The notes: a model not told the origin generated them from the sequence alone. A stretch of 64,000 nucleotides of DNA from an uncultured Planctomycetaceae bacterium (GCA_903921605.1 CAIXQV010000257.1:3946-67945), one strand, 5' to 3'. Positions 52,799 to 62,491 are shown, numbered from the stretch's first letter. Numbers and translations are program-made.

Positions 52799-53626
52799 AT
52801 GCCAACACTCTCTTCAGGTAACGTTCCGCCATCTGTCGCCGGCGTTGATCGGGATCTCGATATGTCAGCACATCCTGCTGCGATCGAGGCCAGGCATCTG
52901 GACTTCTATTATGGAGAGCATCAGGTTCTGTTTGATGTCTCCCTGACAGTTCCAGAGCGGTCCGTGACCGCGTTGATTGGTCCGTCCGGTTGCGGAAAGA
53001 GTACTTTCCTTCGGACAATGAACCGGATGAATGACTTGATCGAAGGCTCTCGGTGCCAGGGGGAAATCCTGGTGGAGGGCCAGAACATCATGGACCCGGC
53101 GGTCGACGTTGTTTTGCTGCGAAAACACGTCGGCATGGTCTTTCAGAAATCGACCCCGTTTCCCAAGTCGATTTTTGACAACGTGGCCTATGGACCTCGC
53201 GTCGCCGGCGAAAAGAACCGAGCGGTACTGGCCGACTTAGTCGAATCCTGCCTCCGGAAGGCGGCGCTTTGGGAAGAAGTGAAGGATCGCCTGACGACTT
53301 CCGCCATGTCGCTCTCCGGCGGTCAGCAACAGCGATTGTGCATTGCCAGAACACTGGCAACGGATCCTAGAATCATCCTGATGGATGAACCGGCATCGGC
53401 CCTCGACCCGGCCAGCACCGACCGGATTGAAAACCTGATCGGAGAATTGTGTGCCAATTACACAATCGTGATTGTCACTCACAATATGCAGCAGGCCTCA
53501 CGAGTCAGTCATCAAACAGCCTTCTTTTACAAGGGCAAACTGATTGAGTCCGGCCCGACCATGAAAATCTTCACACATCCCTCCGAGAAGAAAACGGAGG
53601 ATTACATTACAGGTCGATTCGGTTAA
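52799..53626 (+). CDS. pstB: Phosphate ABC transporter ATP-binding protein PstB
   Basis: PstB hydrolyses ATP to drive phosphate import and also signals to PhoR with PhoU. The 275-residue product has Walker [10 protein letters not shown] (61-69), the PstB-specific [24 protein letters not shown]-loop [24 protein letters not shown], signature [14 protein letters not shown] and Walker [14 protein letters not shown], then H-loop [18 protein letters not shown]. The ribosome-binding site is poor; ATG 52862 (MSAHPAAIE) is an alternative start. Confidence 0.93.
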   Translation: MPTLSSGNVPPSVAGVDRDLDMSAHPAAIEARHLDFYYGEHQVLFDVSLTVPERSVTALIGPSGCGKSTFLRTMNRMNDLIEGSRCQGEILVEGQNIMDPAVDVVLLRKHVGMVFQKSTPFPKSIFDNVAYGPRVAGEKNRAVLADLVESCLRKAALWEEVKDRLTTSAMSLSGGQQQRLCIARTLATDPRIILMDEPASALDPASTDRIENLIGELCANYTIVIVTHNMQQASRVSHQTAFFYKGKLIESGPTMKIFTHPSEKKTEDYITGRFG

Positions 53627-53760
53627 GGCAACAGCTGAAATCCCCTGAAAAGGATCTTAACCGACGGCAGCAACGGCACTTACTACTCAGCGGCAGCGAC
53701 CGGAAACTACCTTTTGACATAGGCTCTGGGTGCCACAGTTCAGGGCCAGCAGCCCACGTC

Positions 53761-53817
53761 TTAACAATAAGTTTCCTGCCACGCAGAATCTGCAGCCGCC
53801 TTAACAATTCATTAATA
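53761..53817 (+). promoter_or_regulatory. Pho-box-like direct repeats upstream of phoU
   Basis: TTAACA (53801-53806) and TTAATA (53812-53817) form a direct repeat with an exact 11-bp period, ending 25 bp before the phoU ATG; another TTAACA is at 53761-53766. The pair TTAACAATTCATTAATA shares TTAACAATTCAT with the pstS upstream region (49404-49415). This suggests a second PhoB-controlled promoter for phoU-phoB. Confidence 0.5.
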
Positions 53818-53842
53818 GACATCATTCAGAGTAACGGCTTCC

Positions 53843-54535
53843 ATGACGATTCACTTTGTTCGCGAGATGGAGCATCTGCATCGGGACATCCTTTCGATGT
53901 GCTCTGCAGTAGAAGAACTTATCAACGATGCTGTCGATGGATTGAAACATGGGCGCAGTGAACTCGCCCAGGAAGTCTCCGGCCGCGATCGTGAAGTGGA
54001 TGAGTGGGATATTCGAATTGAAGAAGAGTGTTTGAAGATTCTGGCTCTCTACCACCCTGTCGCGAACGATCTGCGTCGCGTCGCGGTGGTGATGAAGATT
54101 ACGGCGGAACTGGAGCGTGTGGCTGACCTTGCGGTCAGCATTGCAGAACGTTCCGCCGGGATTGCGCTTTACGGGGAATTTCCAATGCCTGCCCGGCTGG
54201 CTGAAATGACCCGCGAAGCTCTCAGCATGCTGCATGACAGTATCGATGCGTTTGTCGAACAGAATGCAGCGGCAGCCAGAAAGGTCTGTCAACGCGATGA
54301 ACATGTTGACAATCTGAACAGTCAGTTGATCGACGAAGTCGTTGTGATGATGAAACAAAGACCGGATCTGGTCGAACCTGGTCTGCATCTGTTTTCCGTG
54401 ATTCGTCACGTCGAGCGTGTTGCTGACCATGCGACCAATATTGCAGAAGATGTAGTTTATCTGGTTGAGGGTGCCATCATTCGGCATCCGAGACTTCACC
54501 GCCGATCCGGTGCGAGCGCCACTGGGGGAGCGTAA
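53843..54535 (+). CDS. phoU: Phosphate signalling complex protein PhoU
   Basis: PhoU links Pst transport to PhoR and keeps the regulon off when phosphate is plentiful. The 230-residue product is two three-helix bundles, with REMEHLHRDILSMCSAVEELINDAVDGL, REVDEWDIRIEEECLKILALYHPVANDLRRV and RHVERVADHATNIAEDVVYLVEG, including the E/D-rich metal-binding motifs. It is separated from pstB by a 216-bp gap with its own Pho-box-like repeats. Confidence 0.92.
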   Translation: MTIHFVREMEHLHRDILSMCSAVEELINDAVDGLKHGRSELAQEVSGRDREVDEWDIRIEEECLKILALYHPVANDLRRVAVVMKITAELERVADLAVSIAERSAGIALYGEFPMPARLAEMTREALSMLHDSIDAFVEQNAAAARKVCQRDEHVDNLNSQLIDEVVVMMKQRPDLVEPGLHLFSVIRHVERVADHATNIAEDVVYLVEGAIIRHPRLHRRSGASATGGA

Positions 54536-54605
54536 CGAATCAGGACTTGCGGGGCTCTTAAAAGCTACCAATTGTCCGCCAGTGCTCGAAGGTATATCCC
54601 TCTCT

Positions 54606-55289
54606 ATGTCGCCGACCATTCTTGTGATTGAAGATGAACAGTCGATTGCCGACGTGGTCATCTACAACCTGCAAAAAGAGGGTTACAGCGTTCATTGGGA
54701 ACGTGAGGGACGCAGCGGACTCGCTCGTTGTCAGTCTCTGCTGCCCGATCTTTGTGTTCTGGATCTGATGCTGCCGGGCATTGACGGGCTGCAGATCTGT
54801 CGGTTACTGAAGGCCGACTCACGGACAAAGTCTATTCCCGTCATGATGCTGACCGCTCGCAGTGCCGAGACCGACGAGATCGTCGGCTTTAACATGGGCG
54901 CTGATGATTATGTGACGAAGCCGTTTCGGGTCCAGCCGCTGATTCACCGCATCAAAGCCCTGCTCCGCCGAACAGAAACAGCCGAAGCCGGTAAGAACTT
55001 TCTGAGTTTGCACGGGGTAGAGATTGATCGCGCAACTCACTCTGCAAAATTCAACGGAATAGAACTCGATCTGACCCCGACTGAATTCCGGATGCTCTGG
55101 ACACTCATGTCTCAGCCGGGCCGTCCATTCTCTCGCAACGAATTGATGGAGACGTCTCGTGGCGAAGATGCGAACTCTCTGGAACGCACGATCGATGTCC
55201 ATGTGCGGTCGCTCCGCAAAAAGCTGGGTGATACCCCGGACCTGATCGAAACCGTCCGTGGCGTGGGTTATCGCTTTCTGCGAAAATAA
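54606..55289 (+). CDS. phoB: Phosphate regulon response regulator PhoB
   Basis: PhoB activates phosphate-starvation genes after phosphorylation. The 227-residue product has a receiver domain with acidic pocket E9/D10, phospho-acceptor D53 (VLDLMLPGIDG) and K105 (DDYVTKPF), and an OmpR/PhoB winged-helix domain (LTPTEFRMLWTLMSQPGRPFSRNELM, DVHVRSLRKKLGD, IETVRGVGYRF). It follows phoU by 70 bp; its partner PhoR is at the other end of the locus. Confidence 0.9.
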   Translation: MSPTILVIEDEQSIADVVIYNLQKEGYSVHWEREGRSGLARCQSLLPDLCVLDLMLPGIDGLQICRLLKADSRTKSIPVMMLTARSAETDEIVGFNMGADDYVTKPFRVQPLIHRIKALLRRTETAEAGKNFLSLHGVEIDRATHSAKFNGIELDLTPTEFRMLWTLMSQPGRPFSRNELMETSRGEDANSLERTIDVHVRSLRKKLGDTPDLIETVRGVGYRFLRK

Positions 55290-55536
55290 TCGGGCGGGTG
55301 CTTTGCCCATTACGCTGCAGGCCATGGCCGGTGTCGGCTGACTTCGGTACTTTCCAACGTCCGATGCTGCCCGTAATCTGATCACCGTGCAGCCTCTGTC
55401 GGCGAGCCCGCAAAGCCGCCCGCTTCAATTTCTGCGCACACACTTTCCCAATGAGCGTTTGGGTTGCACCTGTCGAGAAGATATCCTTGCCACGATAAAG
55501 CCGTTGATTCTGTCACCGCTGGAAGGAAACATACTC

Positions 55537-56694
55537 GTGAAAATCTCGCAGCTCGAAGTCTTCGTCATTGGTGACGGACCGGAGATCGATCCAGACAAGG
55601 GCGGCGTTGAGCCTCTGGCTTGTCTTCGCATTCATACCGACGACGGAATTACAGGGCTGTCAGAAGTCTTTCGTGTTCCACCGGGTGTTGTGCAGGCGAC
55701 TGTGGGTGACTCACAAACGCATTTTGGAAAACTTCTGACTGGTCAGGAGATCACGCATCCCGAACGACTCTGGCAACACATGTGGGACGCGTTGATGCAT
55801 ACCAATCGGCGAGGCTGGGAAATCATCATCCTGGGAGCACTTGATGTCGCGATCTGGGACATCTACGGCCAGATGCTCAATCAGCCTGTCTGGAAATTGC
55901 TGGGAGGAATCCAGCGAGGACCATTTCAGTCAACAGTCGGCTCAACCGTCGAAGTGATCCCTTACTGCACATTGGTCTCGGACGTGTGGGGCGGCGAGGC
56001 CATGTTTTCGCAGCAGGTAGCCCGAGCCGAATTGCTGGCTTCCATGGGCTACAGAGCGTTCAAAGTTGAACCCATGATGTCATCCCCCCACGACGTGGTT
56101 GAACTGGCTCGCCGATGTCGTAAAGCCATCGGAGACGACCTCGCGCTGATGGTCGATGTGGGTTATCTGTTCAATGACGTTCCTACGGCTGTTCGTGTTT
56201 GTCGAGAACTTGAAGAACTAAACCTCACATTTTTTGAGACGCCTTTTCCAGTCGACAACCCCGAGCCTTATGCAAAACTAGCGGCCAAGACCTGCATTCC
56301 GCTCGCGATGGGCGAACATGGCGTCACACGCTGGGAGTTTCTGGACATGATGGACCGCGGCGACGTGAGTGTCGTGCAGCCCTACATGACGACCTGTGGA
56401 GGACTCACAGAAGCCAAGCGCATCGTGGAACTGGCTCTCCCGCGCGGAGCCCAGGTGTGCCCGGGCAACTGGTCAACGCAAATTCTCGGCGCCGCCTCCG
56501 TGCACCTGGCAACATACTCGCCGATTACACCCTTCATTGAGTTCGCTCCGGCGGAGGTATTTGAATCACCGCTTCGTCGAGAACTCCAGAGTGCTGGATT
56601 TCCAGTGATCAACGGAGCAATCAATATCCCGACCAAGCCCGGCATCGGATATGAGATCCCAGACGACGTGCTGGCCGCCTTCAGAATGGGATGA
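55537..56694 (+). CDS. Enolase-superfamily enzyme, mandelate racemase/muconate lactonizing type
   Basis: GTG 55537 has GGAA upstream and gives 385 residues; a longer frame is not supported. The barrel has metal ligands D207 (LMVDVGYL), E234 (FFETPFP) and E260 (MGEHG), with K176-x-E178 (AFKVEPM) where many relatives have KxK. The N-terminal capping domain includes RGWEIIILGALDVAIWDI. Such enzymes are racemases, dehydratases or cycloisomerases of acid sugars or related acids. The substrate is unknown, and no sugar-acid pathway genes are adjacent. Confidence 0.85.
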   Translation: MKISQLEVFVIGDGPEIDPDKGGVEPLACLRIHTDDGITGLSEVFRVPPGVVQATVGDSQTHFGKLLTGQEITHPERLWQHMWDALMHTNRRGWEIIILGALDVAIWDIYGQMLNQPVWKLLGGIQRGPFQSTVGSTVEVIPYCTLVSDVWGGEAMFSQQVARAELLASMGYRAFKVEPMMSSPHDVVELARRCRKAIGDDLALMVDVGYLFNDVPTAVRVCRELEELNLTFFETPFPVDNPEPYAKLAAKTCIPLAMGEHGVTRWEFLDMMDRGDVSVVQPYMTTCGGLTEAKRIVELALPRGAQVCPGNWSTQILGAASVHLATYSPITPFIEFAPAEVFESPLRRELQSAGFPVINGAINIPTKPGIGYEIPDDVLAAFRMG

Positions 56695-56760
56695 GGCTGG
56701 CTTCATCAATCAGTTTCACGCGCGTTGTGATTTGCGGAAGTCGCAGGGTCCGCAAACATA

Positions 56761-57342
56761 TCACCGAGCGTTGGTCAGCAGGTAAGCCTGAATTCCGTCT
56801 AACACCATTTGCACGGACATCATGACCAGCAGCATTCCCATCAGCCGCTCCATGGCTCGCGAACCTCGGTGGCCAAGAAACGCGTAGATCGCCGGCGAGA
56901 GTGTCAGGATCAGGGCCGAGATTGTCCCAGCGATCAAGACGGCAATCGCGACCGTCCAACGATCATGCTTTTCCGCAAGCAGCAGAATCAGTGAGATCGT
57001 GCTGGGGCCGGCAATAAATGGCATCGCAATCGGAACAATGACAGGATCACCGACATCCTCTTCATCAACCATGCGCCGAGCTGGAAACACCATTCCCATG
57101 GCAATCATGAAGAGCACGATTCCGCCCGCTATTCCCAATGCATAGGGCTTCAACCCCAGCGCGGACATGATTGGGCCACCCGCGAACACAGAGGCCAACA
57201 GGATCAGCATCGCGATGAGACTCTCGCGAAGCATCACATTTCGGCGTTTCTTCGCGTCCAGATTGTGAAGCAGTGAATTGATTGTGACCAGATTCCCGAA
57301 AGGATCCAGCACGATAAACAAAAGCAGGACTATTTGCAGCAT
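56761..57342 (-). CDS. MarC family integral membrane protein
   Basis: The 193-residue product has about six hydrophobic spans and the MarC motifs FIVLDPFGNLVTI near the N-terminus, GGIVLFMIAMGMV and PIAMPFIAGPSTISLILL. MarC proteins have no established function; the original drug-resistance link was not confirmed. It converges with the enolase-superfamily gene and is divergent from the PDZ gene. Confidence 0.88.
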   Translation of the reverse strand: MLQIVLLLFIVLDPFGNLVTINSLLHNLDAKKRRNVMLRESLIAMLILLASVFAGGPIMSALGLKPYALGIAGGIVLFMIAMGMVFPARRMVDEEDVGDPVIVPIAMPFIAGPSTISLILLLAEKHDRWTVAIAVLIAGTISALILTLSPAIYAFLGHRGSRAMERLMGMLLVMMSVQMVLDGIQAYLLTNAR

Positions 57343-57509
57343 AAGTCACGTTTTTCAGTCTTGTCAGACGACCGAGAATCCGGGATCAACTCTGCAACCA
57401 CTGTACAATCCCTTCGACAACCTGTCTTATGGAATCCTCGGTCTTGCGGAACGGGAGCTATCCGGAAACAATGCAGGACATACTGTTTCTCAACAGGAGT
57501 TTACGTTCC

Positions 57510-58604
57510 ATGAAATCCTGCCGATTGTTTTCCCGCATGCTGCGGTTCATCCTGCTCCCGATGCTCCTGAGTTTCGCTGCATCAACCGTAGTTGGCGACC
57601 CACCCCAAGCCGAGGAGGAGACACCGTCGGTCAGCGTCCGTTCGCTTGAGACGAAACCAGAAACCAGTGTTTCGGAGGAAGTCGCGCAACTGATCGCTGA
57701 TCTTGGTTCTCCGGAGTTTGGCCGCCGACAGGCTGCCGTCGCCACGCTTCGTGATGCCAAAGATCAACAACTGCAGGAGATCTGTCAGGTTCTGGAAACA
57801 GGAACAGAGAGCGAGTCGGCTCGGAGAATTATCGAAGTCCTTGAACTTCGCTACGAACAAGCCGCTTTGAATTCCGACGATGTCCGCATTACGTCAGAGG
57901 CCCTTGAAAAATCAGCGCATTCTGAGCGATGGTTTGTTTCAGAAACGGCCCGCGACGTTCTGGACCGACATTGGCGACGCCGGACTGAGATTGCCGTGGT
58001 CGAACTGGTGTCGATGAAAGTGCCGCTTTCGCCTCTAGATCCCACAGAACTCTGGAAGCAAACCCCCGATGCACCTCCGCAGATGTTTGGACAAGCCGAT
58101 CCCACCTCGTCCCGACACTTGAAGATTTACATCGACAAGAACTGGCCCGGGAACGACAGGGCATTCGAGTTGCTGCGGCGATTGGATTCGCTTCAAACAG
58201 AATCCTTTATGACTCAGCCTCGTTTGGTTTCCATTTACCTGATCGATGGCCACCCTCTGGCGATTGAACAGGTCGCGATTCTCAAGGGCACTTTTGGGGA
58301 CACGCAAATTGCTGAACGCGGACGAGTTTGTCTTGGTGTCCTGAACGAACCACGATTTGGCGTTGAAGAAGGAATTCTGGTGGGAAGCGTGCAGAAAGGT
58401 TCTTCCGCCGACGCAGCCGGAATTAGTTCAGGTGATTTAATCGTCGCAATGAATGGCAAGAAGCTGACGGACTTTGATCAGCTCGTGACTCAGCTTCGAA
58501 GTTTCGATGTCGGCGACAAGATCATGCTCCACATTCGAAGCAGTGGGCTTCAGGATGAAGGCGGTTCGCGAAGCGTCGAGGTCACTCTGAAGGGCTGGCA
58601 TTAG
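57510..58604 (+). CDS. Secreted PDZ-domain protein
   Basis: ATG 57510 follows AGGAG, giving 364 residues with a signal peptide (RFILLPMLLSFAASTVVGD). A helical, charged middle region includes ELGSPEFGRRQAAVATLRDAKD-like HEAT-type repeats. The C-terminal PDZ domain (about residues 275-355) has CLGVLNEPRFGVEEGILVGSVQKGSSADAAGISSGDLIVAMNGKKLTDFDQL. No protease domain is present. PDZ proteins of this type usually bind C-terminal peptides and regulate proteolysis or assembly; the target is unknown. Confidence 0.82.
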   Translation: MKSCRLFSRMLRFILLPMLLSFAASTVVGDPPQAEEETPSVSVRSLETKPETSVSEEVAQLIADLGSPEFGRRQAAVATLRDAKDQQLQEICQVLETGTESESARRIIEVLELRYEQAALNSDDVRITSEALEKSAHSERWFVSETARDVLDRHWRRRTEIAVVELVSMKVPLSPLDPTELWKQTPDAPPQMFGQADPTSSRHLKIYIDKNWPGNDRAFELLRRLDSLQTESFMTQPRLVSIYLIDGHPLAIEQVAILKGTFGDTQIAERGRVCLGVLNEPRFGVEEGILVGSVQKGSSADAAGISSGDLIVAMNGKKLTDFDQLVTQLRSFDVGDKIMLHIRSSGLQDEGGSRSVEVTLKGWH

Positions 58605-58737
58605 ATTCCGCGTTTTCTTGCCGCCGCCTCAAACACCGCTCGAACTCGACGTGATGAATCACGCGGCCGGAAGACTATCTCCGTAGCCCTGCCCTGATCA
58701 CCGCAAATCGATCCGACCTGCACAAAGGATTGCAACC

Positions 58738-59310
58738 ATTACTTCGGCCGATTCCAGCCCCAGTTCGCTCAAGGTCGTCTCAGGAGGCCAGACCGGCGTC
58801 GACCGCGCCGCGCTTGATGCAGCCATGGAGTTGGGGTTCGAAGTTGGAGGCTGGTGTCCTCGAGATCGCCGTTCGGAAGATGGAGCGGTGCCGACGAAGT
58901 ATCCACTCCGAGAGACAGCGGCTCGCTCTTACGCCGTTCGGACCGAGTGGAACGTGCGCGATTCGGACGGCACTCTGATCCTGGTACTCAACGAAATCTC
59001 CAGCGGAACTCGACTCACGGTCGATGCCGCAAAGTCACATGGCAAACCGCTGAAGATTGAACATCTTGCGGCACCAAAATCACAGGGTCTGCTGACGGCC
59101 GATGCGTCTCTTTCGGAAAAGATAACGTCGGTCGTCGAATGGATTCATCGAGAACAAATCCGCATACTGAACATCGCCGGACCACGAGGAAGTTCTTCAG
59201 AGGACATGTACCCCAGAGCCAAAGAATTCGTAGTTGCAGTACTTCAAACGTTGCAGCCTGCGATAGCAATCGCCAAAACATCGGCAACAAAGCGCCGCAG
59301 AAAGAAGTAG
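58738..59310 (+). CDS. SLOG/molybdenum-carrier-like protein, apparently AUU-started
   Basis: The frame encodes SLKVVSGGQTGVDRAALDAAMELGFEVGGWCPRDRRSEDGAVPTKYPLRET, the N-terminal motif of the putative molybdenum-carrier family (SLOG-type fold), then RTEWNVRDSDGTLILVL. The SGGQTGVDRAALDAA part lies upstream of the first ATG (58825). There is no ATG, GTG or TTG in frame between the stop at 58684 and that ATG. AAAGGA lies 8 nt before ATT at 58738, so AUU is the likely start, giving 190 residues. A sequencing or assembly error is the main alternative. Function is unproven. Confidence 0.7.
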   Translation: MTSADSSPSSLKVVSGGQTGVDRAALDAAMELGFEVGGWCPRDRRSEDGAVPTKYPLRETAARSYAVRTEWNVRDSDGTLILVLNEISSGTRLTVDAAKSHGKPLKIEHLAAPKSQGLLTADASLSEKITSVVEWIHREQIRILNIAGPRGSSSEDMYPRAKEFVVAVLQTLQPAIAIAKTSATKRRRKK

Positions 59311-59531
59311 GGGGAAGCTGGACAGAATCGAGTTCGTGTCTAAAACGTTCATCATGGGTTGAGCGACGTCCGTGGTGGTCGGCAAAGTCAAAACAGTGGA
59401 TTGCAGTAACCTCGACGCTCAGGAATCCCGACTCGCTGAGTTAGCCTGCAGTTTAACGCCCCAGTTGTTGGCTCCCTTACAAAGAATCCCGAGCTGATTT
59501 TCATTATTTGATGCCAATAGGAACAATGTTC

Positions 59532-60782
59532 ATGCGAATCCTGTCAGCCCTGTTTTGTTCTCTCATCATCACGATCCCATCCGTTCTTTGTGCGGCGGAT
59601 CGAGCCGAATGGACTCAGTGGAGAGGACCTTCACGCACATGTGCCATTACAGCAGCCCCATGGCCTGAAACGCTGGACGAGAATTCGCTCGTTGAGATGT
59701 ACCGCGTTCCTTTGCAGTCAAGCTACTCCGGCCCGATCGTGACGGCTGACAAAGTGTTCGTCACAGAAACCGTCGACAAGGAAAAAGAAGTCGTCAAAGC
59801 TCTGGACCGTGAGACCGGAAAAGAACTCTGGAGCGTCGAATGGCCCGGCGCTATGACCGTTCCATTCTTCGCGGCCTCCAACGGGAGCTGGATTCGTTCG
59901 ACACCGATCTATGACGGACAGAAGCTCTACGTCGCTGGAATAGTTGACGAACTCGTCGCTCTGGATGGAGCAACCGGAAAAGAAGCTTGGCGTATCGACT
60001 TCAAAAAGGAGTTCGGAACAAATGGTCAGACATTCGGTTCAGTCTGTTCCCCGTTGATCGACGGTGGCTTCTTGTTCGTACAGACTTCGGGCGGACTGGT
60101 GAAGATCGACTGTTCTTCCGGGGCCATCATCTGGAGAAGCCTGAAGGAAGAAGGCGGAATGATGGGCGGAGCCTTTTCATCGCCGGTACTTTCCGACGTT
60201 GCAGGCACTCGGCAACTGGTCGTTCAGACACGTGCAAGATTGTGCGGTGTTGATGCTGAAAAAGGCACGGAGCTTTGGACCATCGATATCCCGTCATTTC
60301 GCGACATGAACATTCTCACCCCAACAGTAATTGGCAATCGCATCTTCACCAGCAGCTACGGCGGTGGTGCGACACTTTATGAGATCAAGAAAGCCGCTCC
60401 AGGTTCTGCCACCGAATTTGAAGCCACGCAAGTCTGGAAGAATACCACCGAAGCTTACATGTCTTCTCCGGTTGTCGTGGACGAAAAGATCTATCTTCAT
60501 CTGCGAAACAAACGATTCAGCTGCATAGATCCTCAGAGCGGTGAATCACTTTGGCGAACGACTCCCTTCGGCGATTACTGGAGCATCGTCTCCAATGGAT
60601 CGAAACTCCTCGCGCTGGATTCAGCCGGAGATCTACTTCTGATTAACGCCAACCCAACTGAGTTTTCGCAACTCTCATCACGACATGTCAGCGACGCGTC
60701 GACATGGGCCCATCTTGCCGTGGCAGATGATCAGGTCTTCGTGCGTGCTCTGGATGCATTGATTGTTTATCGCTGGAATTAG
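59532..60782 (+). CDS. Secreted PQQ-type beta-propeller protein
   Basis: ATG 59532 lies 9 nt after AGGA and starts a signal peptide (RILSALFCSLIITIPSVLCA). The 416-residue product has the WTQWRGPSRT motif common in planctomycete propellers and repeated blades such as ETGKELWSVEW, TGKEAWRIDFK, SGAIIWRSL, KGTELWTIDI and SGESLWRTTP. It is distantly like the 12.5-kb protein, but no PQQ-catalytic residues are evident. In-frame ATG codons at 59511 and 59526 are alternative starts. Confidence 0.85.
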   Translation: MRILSALFCSLIITIPSVLCAADRAEWTQWRGPSRTCAITAAPWPETLDENSLVEMYRVPLQSSYSGPIVTADKVFVTETVDKEKEVVKALDRETGKELWSVEWPGAMTVPFFAASNGSWIRSTPIYDGQKLYVAGIVDELVALDGATGKEAWRIDFKKEFGTNGQTFGSVCSPLIDGGFLFVQTSGGLVKIDCSSGAIIWRSLKEEGGMMGGAFSSPVLSDVAGTRQLVVQTRARLCGVDAEKGTELWTIDIPSFRDMNILTPTVIGNRIFTSSYGGGATLYEIKKAAPGSATEFEATQVWKNTTEAYMSSPVVVDEKIYLHLRNKRFSCIDPQSGESLWRTTPFGDYWSIVSNGSKLLALDSAGDLLLINANPTEFSQLSSRHVSDASTWAHLAVADDQVFVRALDALIVYRWN

Positions 60783-60823
60783 TGCCGATTGCGGCGTTAA
60801 CTTAGTCGCCGATTGAGCATTTC

Positions 60824-60887
60824 GTTTAACGGCAAGCCGCAGGCGGAGGCGAAAGTGAACAACGACGCCTTCGGCTTGCCGTTAAAC
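60824..60887. repeat. 64-nt palindromic repeat element
   Basis: GTTTAACGGCAAGCCG (60824-60839) and CGGCTTGCCGTTAAAC (60872-60887) are perfect 16-bp inverted arms. An inner 5-bp stem (60841-60845 with 60866-60870) extends the hairpin. It lies 42 bp after the propeller stop codon and could terminate or protect transcripts. It looks like a REP-type element; I recall similar arms between planctomycete genes, but only one copy occurs in this window. Confidence 0.6.
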
Positions 60888-61000
60888 TATTGGATCAGCA
60901 AACCCCCGGGAAACGCCCAGCCGCTCGGAGCAAGCAACTGGGAAAAGCAGAACAGCCGCCGGTAACTGCAGGCCTATGTTTCGACGCACAAAGCAGTCAA

Positions 61001-61039
61001 CAAAAATGGCCGTGATCAGTTTGACCTGACCACGGCCAT
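61001..61039 (-). terminator. Rho-independent terminator of the DUF4380 gene
   Basis: On the minus strand ATGGCCGTG and CACGGCCAT form a 9-bp stem (61031-61039 with 61006-61014) that continues through a mismatch into CTGA/TCAG, then TTTTTG follows. It lies about 294 bp beyond the DUF4380 stop codon. Confidence 0.65.
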
Positions 61040-61332
61040 GAGGGCTTCAGAGTTGTCCAGAACTGCGAACGGTGGATGCTGTGCGAGACAGTCGAGGATC
61101 GAGTCATGTTAAACATGCACTCTTATTGATCCCGGTCTACGCGGTTGGTTTGAGATCTCCGTCGGGGTTACAGAGGACAGGTCTGAAATGACCGGGTCGT
61201 CTTTCGACGGCCAAGCTTCCTTACGCAGTTTAATCGGCGATCGATATTCGTTCCTACAGGAAGATTGCTGCCAACTCCGTTATTCTCGAATGGCATGATG
61301 TTTGCAATTTCGACCGAAGGCAGTTGATTCCC

Positions 61333-62310
61333 CTATCTCAACTGTTCCATGGCCGCCTTCAGAGCATTCAGATCCGCCTCACTGTTTTCCGGATACTTCA
61401 TATCTGCCAGCCACCATTCTTCGGTGAAACTCGCTGACTCCCCGGGCTGCAATCGCTCACGTGGTCCAATCGGCTCCAGTTCAATCATGTCGCCATCCGG
61501 ATACCAAACGGAAACGGTCAGTCCGGCGGCTTCGTTGTAGACTCGATCATTGAATGTCTGGAACCGTTTCAGGAACAACAGATCGTTGGGGGCCAAATAC
61601 GCGATCGCTCCTGCGTAACTGTCGAAGCCGAGCTTCGGCTTTCGAGGAGCCTTCAGGATCTCAATAAATCCATTACGCACACGGATGTTCGGATCCTCGG
61701 GCTTCATATTGATCAGTGAGCCTTCTTCGTACATCACATAACTATTTGGAAATCGACTTGGCTGCGTCAGTGGAATCAGACAGATACCCTTACCCACGGC
61801 AAACGTGCGACTCCAATGACACCATTCGGTTGTGCTGTTCGAAATATTATGAATCGTCTGAGTACACGAGAGCTTCGTATTCGACGCATCCAGCACAAAG
61901 TCACGGACGAGCCTTGTCCCGGTCGACGAATCATCTGGACTTGTCAGACGTGCATGACGAGGTCCGATGATCTCGCCCTTCCATGCTCCACTCCACAGGA
62001 TTTTTCTCTGTGGAATCACCAACTCCGGCCCGATGTCAAAACGACCAGCGGAACCCTGCGGCGGATCACCGGGCTTCCATGATTTCTCCGCATCTGAAAG
62101 ATACAGACTGTTCTTCCCCTTCAAAGAATACTCCAGCACTCGGCCACCAACCTCGGGACAAAGCACGACCTTTACCGACGAGTTTGTCAGTTCGATGGCC
62201 GAGGCGTATCCGAAGTAGGTAATGACCTTCGCACCTTCAAAGTCCGCTCCGACAGCTGAAACTGTTAACGAGGCCAGAAAAAGACTGGCTAAAGCAATCG
62301 ATCGAATCAT
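61333..62310 (-). CDS. DUF4380 family secreted protein
   Basis: ATG 62310 follows AGGA, giving 325 residues with a signal peptide ending AVGA-D near residue 22. It has the aldose-epimerase-like start NSSVKVVLCPEVGGRVLEYSLKGKNSLYL, the FDIGPELVIPQRKILWSGAW region and GRLNPGESASF-like C-terminal strand (LQPGESASFTEEWWL). This matches the DUF4380 group, related in fold to galactose mutarotases. Activity is unknown; a carbohydrate-binding role is inferred. A longer upstream frame is unsupported. Confidence 0.78.
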   Translation of the reverse strand: MIRSIALASLFLASLTVSAVGADFEGAKVITYFGYASAIELTNSSVKVVLCPEVGGRVLEYSLKGKNSLYLSDAEKSWKPGDPPQGSAGRFDIGPELVIPQRKILWSGAWKGEIIGPRHARLTSPDDSSTGTRLVRDFVLDASNTKLSCTQTIHNISNSTTEWCHWSRTFAVGKGICLIPLTQPSRFPNSYVMYEEGSLINMKPEDPNIRVRNGFIEILKAPRKPKLGFDSYAGAIAYLAPNDLLFLKRFQTFNDRVYNEAAGLTVSVWYPDGDMIELEPIGPRERLQPGESASFTEEWWLADMKYPENSEADLNALKAAMEQLR

Positions 62311-62491
62311 GAGTGGTCCTATGTGGGTGAAGTTCCATTCTGAATCGTCACAGACAGCCAATGCCATCTGCCAAACGAACAGGGATGGTCTCAGAATGTC
62401 ACTCGGGGGCAAGAGTCAGACGTCATTGATCTTCTGTGCAAAGTGTCGGAAGGAACACCAACGCGATCCATCACCGCGCAAACTCATCACA

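Larger units (their letters stand above)
60783..61332. other. Intergenic region with palindromic repeat and minus-strand terminator
   Basis: This 550-bp region between convergent genes holds a 64-nt palindrome (60824-60887) and a hairpin followed by a T-tract on the minus strand (61001-61039). No gene is visible. Confidence 0.6.

Noticed and set aside
53714..53742. TTGACA upstream of phoU as a promoter
   Set aside because: No acceptable -10 box at 16-18 nt spacing.
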